NCBI GenBank assembly: GCA_039815685.1
Contig: JBCBYV010000006.1
Coordinates: 1 to 64,000, forward strand
Direction of reading: 5' to 3'
Length of the DNA stretch: 64,000 bases
DNA from: Thermohalobaculum sp039815685
Lineage (GTDB): Bacteria > Pseudomonadota > Alphaproteobacteria > Rhodobacterales > Rhodobacteraceae
Shown: piece by piece, positions 59,372 to 64,000 of the stretch
How positions within the stretch are numbered: the stretch's first letter is position 1
Layout of the letters: the number at the start of each line of letters is the position of its first letter
Made by a program: the position numbers and the translations under genes
The notes under the pieces: generated by a model
The model's database searches: none
What the model was told of the DNA's origin: nothing
Seen by the model: the letters and a program-made list of their open reading frames with translations, nothing else

Positions 59372-59477
59372 GGTTTGTTTACTTCGACTTGAGATGACTG
59401 CAACGGTTGCGAAGACGGATACCGCATACCCCCGCCGCACGCAAAGCCTCGTGCGGCACAAGGAAAGAGGGCACGGG

Positions 59478-60911
59478 ATGACCGCGGAAGCCAGACCGGC
59501 CACCGGGTGCGAGGAAGGACCCGCACCATTCTTCTCAACCCCCTCCGCACAGCCCGCGCCACCGCAACCCGAGCCAATCCAGGCCGGTTCAGCACAAGCC
59601 CAGCCAGCACGGCACCCGTCAACGCATCGCTCCGCCAGCACGCCTGCCGCGTCACCGGCGCGTGCGGCCTATGCTCATATGCCGGAGAAGGGGCACGGGC
59701 TCATCCTCCTCGCGATCGACGACTTTGCCGCGATCGGCGGGCTCTTCGGCGAAGACGTGGCCGTGGCGCTCGCCTACGCCGCCGAGGCGCGCCTCTGGTC
59801 GTCGCTGCCCGAAGGCGCGGGAAGCTGGCCAAGCGGGCGCGGCGAGTTCGCGATCGTCCTGCCCGATATCTCACCGGGCGACCTCCTCGCCCTGGCAAGG
59901 CAACTGCAGGCGCGGCTCGGCAGCGAGCCGCTGCAAGCGCCGAGCGGACGGGTCGAGCTCACCGCCTCGGCCGGCTGCGCCCTCGCCCGACCGTCGATGC
60001 TGCGCCATCTCGGCGCGAGTGCCGCGCGCGCCCTCGCGGCTGCGAGGCGTCGCGGGCGCGGCCGTGCGAACCTCGTCTGCGCCGAGCCGGACCGGCAGGA
60101 GAACATCCTGCGCGAAGCCCAGCGAAGCCTCGCCACCGGCACGCTCACGCTTGCCTTGCAGCCCATCCTTCCGCTCGTCCCAGCGATGGAGCGCGCCAGC
60201 GATCACTCCTCACCGACGACACCCCGACCCGCGCTTTACTCGGAGACACTGCTCCGCCTACCGCTCTCACCCGACGAGCCGCCATTGCCCGCAACCGACT
60301 TCCTGCCCGGGCTGCAGGCGGCGGGGGAGACCCGCGCGGTGGACCGTTTTACCCTTTGCGAGGCCCTCAAGCGTCTACGCGCCGAACCGCGCCTTAGGCT
60401 TGGTATCCATGTCGCGCGGGAGACGTTGTGCGACACCAACTGGCACAGCACCCTCGCCACCGCCGCCAAGGAGCCTGCCCCGCCCACGGATCGTCTCGTC
60501 CTTGAGATCTCGGTCGAAACCCTCGCCGAGGATCCGGTGAGCGCCGGCATCTTCGCGGAGCGCGGGCGGCGGAGCGGCGCGGCGCTTACGATCGAGGACT
60601 ACCTGCCCGGCGCGCTCGAGACCCAGATGTTCGAAAGCCTGCAACCCGATTTCCTGAAGACCCCCTACAAGACGGGTGCGTGGGGCGCGCTCCTGAAGCC
60701 GGTGGTGGCCCTTGCAGCCCGGCGCGACATCACCCTCATCGCCACCGGTCTCGAGACGACGGTGGCGGTCGACGAAGCACGCGCGTCAGGCATAGCCTTC
60801 GGTCAGGGCTTCGCTCTCGCCCCGCCCGCCCCCGACACACCAGAGACGGATGCGCCCTCGCTCAGGACCGCTCGCGCGACAGCGCCTCGATCCGGCTCTG
60901 CATCTCACTGA
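59478..60911 (+). CDS. Degenerate GGDEF/EAL domain protein
   Basis: A 477-residue soluble protein. A roughly 85-residue Pro/Ala-rich leader is followed by a worn GGDEF domain (LLAIDDFAAIGGLFGEDVAV, then SGRGEFAIVLP in place of GGDEF) and an EAL domain with altered active-site motifs. SETLLRL stands where EALLR is usual, IHVARETL replaces the N-x-S strand, LTIEDYLPG replaces DDFGTG, and the late ATGLETTVAVDEARASGIAF ends in a GQGFALAPP-type motif. Loss of key residues makes diguanylate cyclase and phosphodiesterase activity unlikely; it may bind c-di-GMP or a partner protein. The start at 59478 has AGGAAAGAGG upstream. The last 50 bases overlap phaR on the other strand. Confidence 0.8.
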   Translation: MTAEARPATGCEEGPAPFFSTPSAQPAPPQPEPIQAGSAQAQPARHPSTHRSASTPAASPARAAYAHMPEKGHGLILLAIDDFAAIGGLFGEDVAVALAYAAEARLWSSLPEGAGSWPSGRGEFAIVLPDISPGDLLALARQLQARLGSEPLQAPSGRVELTASAGCALARPSMLRHLGASAARALAAARRRGRGRANLVCAEPDRQENILREAQRSLATGTLTLALQPILPLVPAMERASDHSSPTTPRPALYSETLLRLPLSPDEPPLPATDFLPGLQAAGETRAVDRFTLCEALKRLRAEPRLRLGIHVARETLCDTNWHSTLATAAKEPAPPTDRLVLEISVETLAEDPVSAGIFAERGRRSGAALTIEDYLPGALETQMFESLQPDFLKTPYKTGAWGALLKPVVALAARRDITLIATGLETTVAVDEARASGIAFGQGFALAPPAPDTPETDAPSLRTARATAPRSGSASH

Positions 60912-61518
60912 TCTGGCGCTGCAGCTCGTCGAGGTTCTGCCCGCCCTCCTCTGCCGCACCGGTCGATGCAGGCGCCACATCCTCGCTCGGCGACGCCCCT
61001 TCCGAGGTGCCCGCCGCACCGGGAGCACCTGCCGCACCGCCGAAGGGCGTAAAGAGCCGCATCGCCTGCTCGAAGAGCTCCATGTTCGAACGGGTCATCG
61101 CCTCGAGATTCTGCAGCGCAGGGTTGGACCCGAAGGCCGAGCGCATCCGCTCCTGATTGCGGGCGAAGGCCTCCATCGACGCGTCGAGATAGCTGGGCAC
61201 AACCGCCTGCAACGTATCGCCATAGAGGCGGATCAACTGGCGCAGGAAGTTCGTCGGCAGCATGTTCTGCCCCTTCGCCTCTTCCTCGAAGATGATCTGC
61301 GTCAGCACCGAATGGGTGATGTCGTCGCCGGTCTTCGCGTCGAAAACCGCAAAGTCCTCACCGTCGCGCACCATCTTGGAGAGATCCTCGAGCGTCACGT
61401 ACGAGCTGCGCGCGGTATTGTAGAGCCGTCGGTTGGCGTATTTCTTGATCACGACCCGATCGCTACCCGCGGCGCCAGCGGCGGTCTTCCTTCGGGCCGT
61501 CTTCTGAGCCTGGGCCAC
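60862..61518 (-). CDS. phaR: Polyhydroxyalkanoate synthesis repressor PhaR
   Basis: PhaR binds both PHB granules and DNA and represses phasin and pha genes. The 218-residue protein has the DNA-binding PhaR N-terminal domain (VVIKKYANRRLYNTARSSYV, then TLEDLSKMVRDGEDFAVFDA), the PHB-accumulation-regulatory domain (LTQIIFEEEAKGQNMLPTNF, FLRQLIRLYGDTLQ) and a C-terminal linker plus coiled-coil (DELQRQISEMQSRIEALSRE). It starts with GTG at 61518, with AAGGGGA upstream. It is divergent from phaA and its 3' end overlaps the EAL gene. Confidence 0.94.
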   Translation of the reverse strand: MAQAQKTARRKTAAGAAGSDRVVIKKYANRRLYNTARSSYVTLEDLSKMVRDGEDFAVFDAKTGDDITHSVLTQIIFEEEAKGQNMLPTNFLRQLIRLYGDTLQAVVPSYLDASMEAFARNQERMRSAFGSNPALQNLEAMTRSNMELFEQAMRLFTPFGGAAGAPGAAGTSEGASPSEDVAPASTGAAEEGGQNLDELQRQISEMQSRIEALSRERS

Positions 61519-61882
61519 GGCGGTTCCCCTTTATTCTGGAAGCATTTTCCAAATCCTTGCACCTTGCACTGCGTCAGAGCAACAGCGCCGCGCCGTCAGT
61601 CGCAACTGAGCGCGTAAAGTAAGCGCGAGCATCGAGAATACGTCACGCGACCGACGCAAATGCGACGCGGCGTGCCCTCTGGATCCGCGCCGCACAATCA
61701 TTGCGGTCGCGGGCGGGAATCTTGATGTGTCGCAAGGCAGGCGCGCCCCCGCCGGCCCAAACACGGGCCAGCCAACGGCCAGCCCCAGCCGTGAGTTGCC
61801 TTCCCGGGCCACAGGGTCCATGCCTTGACCCGACACACCCCCCGCCGGCGCGACAGCGCCAACGCAAATCAGCGAGGTCCCC
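61519..61882. promoter_or_regulatory. phaR/phaA divergent control region
   Basis: This 364-base gap must contain both promoters. No gene is supported on either strand. A TGC-rich stretch, TTGCACCTTGCACTGC at 61557-61572, lies about 40 bases upstream of phaR and resembles the TGC-containing sites bound by PhaR in Paracoccus, so autoregulation is possible. No sigma-70 hexamers were assigned. Confidence 0.45.
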
Positions 61883-63058
61883 ATGACAAACGTAGTGATC
61901 GCGAGCGCGCAGCGCACGCCGGTCGGCAGCTTCAACGGCGCCTTCGCCAGCCTTGCTGCGCATGAGCTCGGCGTCGTCGCCATCAAGGCCGCCCTCGAGC
62001 ACGCGGGCGTCGATGCGTCCGAGGTCGGCGAGACCATTCTCGGCCAGGTGCTGACGGCGGCACAGGGCCAGAACCCCGCACGCCAGGCGCATATCCATGC
62101 GGGCCTGCCGGAGGGCTCGGCCGCCTGGAGCATCAATCAGGTCTGCGGCTCGGGTCTGCGCGCCGTCGCCCTCGGCGCACAGCACATCCAGCTCGGCGAT
62201 GCGGGCATCGTGGTCGCCGGCGGCATGGAGAGCATGAGCCGCTCGACCCATGCAGCCCACCTCCGCGCGGGCCAGAAGATGGGCGATCTGAGCTTCATCG
62301 ACACCATGATCCGCGACGGGCTCTGGGACGCCTTCAACGGCTACCACATGGGCACGACCGCCGAGAACGTCGCCAGCCAGTGGCAGATCAGCCGCGACAT
62401 GCAGGACGAATTCGCCTGTAACTCCCAGAACAAGGCGGAGGCCGCGCAGAAGGCCGGCAAGTTCAAGGACGAGATCGCCGCCGTCACCATCAGCACCCGC
62501 AAGGGCGATGTGACGACCGAGGACGACGAGTACATCCGCCACGGCGCGACCATCGAGAACATGCAGAAGCTGCGCCCCGCCTTCTCGAAGGAAGGCACCG
62601 TGACCGCGGGCAACGCCTCGGGCATCAACGATGGCGCGGCCGTCACGGTGCTGATGAGCGCCGAGGAAGCCGAGAAGCGCGGCATCACGCCCCTCGCCCG
62701 CATCGTCAGCTACGCGACCGCCGGTGTGGACCCGAAGATCATGGGCACAGGGCCGATCCCCGCCTCCCGCCGCGCCCTCGAGCGCGCGGGCTGGAAGCCG
62801 GAGGATCTGGACCTCATCGAGGCCAACGAGGCCTTCGCGGCACAGGCCATTGCAGTCAACAAGGACATGGGCTGGGACACGGACAAGGTGAACGTCAACG
62901 GCGGCGCCATCGCCATCGGCCACCCGATCGGCGCCTCGGGCTGCCGCGTGCTCACCACGCTCCTGCACGAAATGCAGCGCCGCGACGCGAAGAAGGGTCT
63001 CGCCACCCTCTGCATCGGCGGCGGCATGGGCGTTGCCATGTGCGTCGAGCGCCCCTGA
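61883..63058 (+). CDS. phaA: Acetyl-CoA acetyltransferase (beta-ketothiolase)
   Basis: PhaA condenses two acetyl-CoA to acetoacetyl-CoA, the first step of PHB synthesis and of the ethylmalonyl-CoA pathway. The 391-residue thiolase has nucleophile Cys88 (SINQVCGSGLRAVALGAQHI), the His of NVNGGAIAIGHPIGASGCRV and the second Cys in TLCIGGGMGVAMCVERP. GAGG lies five bases before the start. It is followed by a double palindrome and phaB. Confidence 0.96.
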   Translation: MTNVVIASAQRTPVGSFNGAFASLAAHELGVVAIKAALEHAGVDASEVGETILGQVLTAAQGQNPARQAHIHAGLPEGSAAWSINQVCGSGLRAVALGAQHIQLGDAGIVVAGGMESMSRSTHAAHLRAGQKMGDLSFIDTMIRDGLWDAFNGYHMGTTAENVASQWQISRDMQDEFACNSQNKAEAAQKAGKFKDEIAAVTISTRKGDVTTEDDEYIRHGATIENMQKLRPAFSKEGTVTAGNASGINDGAAVTVLMSAEEAEKRGITPLARIVSYATAGVDPKIMGTGPIPASRRALERAGWKPEDLDLIEANEAFAAQAIAVNKDMGWDTDKVNVNGGAIAIGHPIGASGCRVLTTLLHEMQRRDAKKGLATLCIGGGMGVAMCVERP

Positions 63059-63079
63059 CGCGCCGGCAAAACCGATTTC

Positions 63080-63142
63080 GTTAGGGTGGGGTTCGACCCC
63101 ACCGTCGGCACCAACAGCGGTGGGGTGGAACCCCACCCTAAC
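63080..63142. repeat. Double palindrome between phaA and phaB
   Basis: Two 25-bp arms (63080-63104 and 63118-63142) are inverted copies with one mismatch, separated by 13 bases. Each arm is itself close to palindromic (GGTGGGGT and ACCCCACC around a three-base loop). The RNA could form one long stem or two small ones. The structure resembles a REP/MITE-like element. Confidence 0.8.
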
Positions 63143-63177
63143 GCCAACTCACAGAGAAGACCCAGGAGGAGGAAACG

Positions 63178-63900
63178 ATGGGACGAGTAGCAATCGTCAC
63201 CGGCGGCTCGCGCGGCATCGGTGCGGCGATCTCGAAGGCGCTGAAGGAAGCCGGGCACGACGTCGCCGCCACCTATGGCGGCAATGACGAGGCGGCCTCG
63301 AAGTTCACGGCCGAGACCGGCATCAAGACCTACAAGTGGTCCGTCGCCGATTACGAGGCCTGCAAGACGGGGATCGCGGCGGTCGAGGCCGATCTCGGGC
63401 CCGTCGGCATCCTGATCAACAACGCCGGCATCACGCGCGATGCACCTTTCCACAAGATGACGCCCGAGCAGTGGGGCGAGGTCATCGACACCAACCTCAC
63501 CGGCGTCTTCAACATGACCCACAATGTCTGGAACGGGATGCGCGACCGCGCCTTCGGCCGCATCGTGACGATCTCCTCAGTGAACGGTCAGAAGGGGCAG
63601 TTCGCCCAGGCCAACTACTCCGCCTCCAAGGCCGGCGATATCGGCTTCTCCCGCGCGCTGGCGCAGGAGGGGGCGCGCAAGAACATCACCGTCAACGTGG
63701 TCGCGCCCGGCTATATCGCGACGGACATGGTCATGGCGGTACCCGAGAAGGTGCGCGAGAGCATCATCGCGCAGATCCCCGTAGGCCGCCTTGGCGAGGC
63801 GGATGAGATCGCGCGCTGCGTGGCCTTCCTCGCCTCGGATGAAGCCGGCTTCATCACGGGCTCGACCATCAGCGCGAATGGCGGCCAGTTCTTCAGCTAA
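63178..63900 (+). CDS. phaB: Acetoacetyl-CoA reductase
   Basis: PhaB reduces acetoacetyl-CoA to (R)-3-hydroxybutyryl-CoA with NADPH. The 240-residue SDR enzyme has the cofactor motif VAIVTGGSRGIGAAISKALK, NNAG (ILINNAGITRDAPFHKM), the catalytic Ser and Tyr-x-x-x-Lys in SSVNGQKGQFAQANYSASKA and the C-terminal GFITGSTISANGGQFFS. AGGAGGAGG precedes the start. It is separated from phaA by 119 bases containing a double palindrome. Confidence 0.96.
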   Translation: MGRVAIVTGGSRGIGAAISKALKEAGHDVAATYGGNDEAASKFTAETGIKTYKWSVADYEACKTGIAAVEADLGPVGILINNAGITRDAPFHKMTPEQWGEVIDTNLTGVFNMTHNVWNGMRDRAFGRIVTISSVNGQKGQFAQANYSASKAGDIGFSRALAQEGARKNITVNVVAPGYIATDMVMAVPEKVRESIIAQIPVGRLGEADEIARCVAFLASDEAGFITGSTISANGGQFFS

Positions 63901-63920
63901 AGGCCGCTCTTCTACTGAGA

Positions 63921-63958
63921 ACGGCCGCCCGGGATCCCCGGGCGGCCGTCTTCCGTCT
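63921..63958 (+). terminator. Rho-independent terminator of phaB
   Basis: A perfect 13-bp stem (ACGGCCGCCCGGG) with loop ATC lies 20 bases after the phaB stop and is followed by CTTCCGTCT. It is the strongest intrinsic terminator in the window and ends the phaA-phaB transcript. The last 42 bases of the window hold no gene. Confidence 0.8.
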
Positions 63959-64000
63959 GAACCAAGACCTGGCCGCAGCTCAGGCTGCCCGGCCCCGCTG

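Noticed and set aside
59394..59477. An upstream ATG (59394) as start of the degenerate EAL gene
   Set aside because: It overlaps the likely tag promoter region and lacks a ribosome-binding site, whereas 59478 has AGGAAAGAGG seven bases upstream.
1..64000. tRNA, rRNA, CRISPR arrays, transposases or prophage genes
   Set aside because: None could be recognised by eye; no cloverleaf, rRNA signature, spaced direct repeats or transposase motif was found.

Overview
The window is about 64 kb of very GC-rich DNA from an alphaproteobacterium, most likely of the order Rhodobacterales. Three things point there: the gene order folK–rpoZ–relA/spoT–DUF2062–pdxJ–acpS–lepB–rnc–era–recO, the pckA / chvI–chvG–hprK–rapZ–EIIA–HPr block, and ethylmalonyl-CoA pathway enzymes of the Rhodobacter type (mcl1, mcd) next to PHB genes. 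No rRNA, tRNA, IS transposase, phage or CRISPR array was seen. The window is mostly ordinary chromosomal core with a few accessory blocks.

Layout. 1-110: a G/C homopolymer stretch, probably a contig end. 0.1-4.4 kb: glpD, glpR, a TauE-type exporter and a fumarylpyruvate-hydrolase-like gene. 4.6-14.7 kb: a peptide-type ABC transporter whose binding protein is separated from its two permeases by a GtrII-like membrane protein and an antisense acetyltransferase, then a degenerate acyl-CoA-synthetase-like protein, a nitronate monooxygenase and a lipoprotein. 24.6 down to 14.9 kb, all minus strand: mrpABCDEFG (Na+/H+ antiporter), gpsA (makes glycerol-3-phosphate), a HAD phosphatase and ggpS. This reads as one salt-adaptation block combining Na+ export with synthesis of the compatible solute glucosylglycerol. 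24.8-31.7 kb: accA, mcl1, a cupin, def-fmt, and an aldehyde dehydrogenase gene lying between two inverted 136-bp repeats. 31.7-46 kb: a DUF389 protein, rnhA, a methyltransferase, ispH, and the recO-to-folK core cluster. 46-47.7 kb: a NYN-domain protein, a family 5 uracil-DNA glycosylase and a ClpS-like protein with a C-terminal membrane anchor. 47.8-53.5 kb: a DUF4279 protein, mcd, a gamma-glutamyltransferase-like gene and pckA. 53.9-58.7 kb: the ChvI/ChvG two-component system with the regulatory PTS. 58.7-63.9 kb: tag, a degenerate GGDEF/EAL protein, phaR, phaA and phaB, ending in a strong hairpin terminator.

How the genes connect. Carbon flow is a recurring theme. PhaA and PhaB make acetoacetyl-CoA and 3-hydroxybutyryl-CoA under PhaR. 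Mcd and Mcl1 act in the ethylmalonyl-CoA pathway that branches from the same intermediates. PckA opens gluconeogenesis, and the ChvGI-HPrK-HPr block is the usual alphaproteobacterial regulatory link to that part of metabolism. GlpD consumes the glycerol-3-phosphate that GpsA and GgpS would use for osmolyte synthesis.

The items most worth a second look are the mrp-gpsA-ggpP-ggpS block, the membrane-anchored ClpS-like protein, the inactive-looking CoA-ligase-like protein, and three families of unannotated inverted or dispersed repeats.
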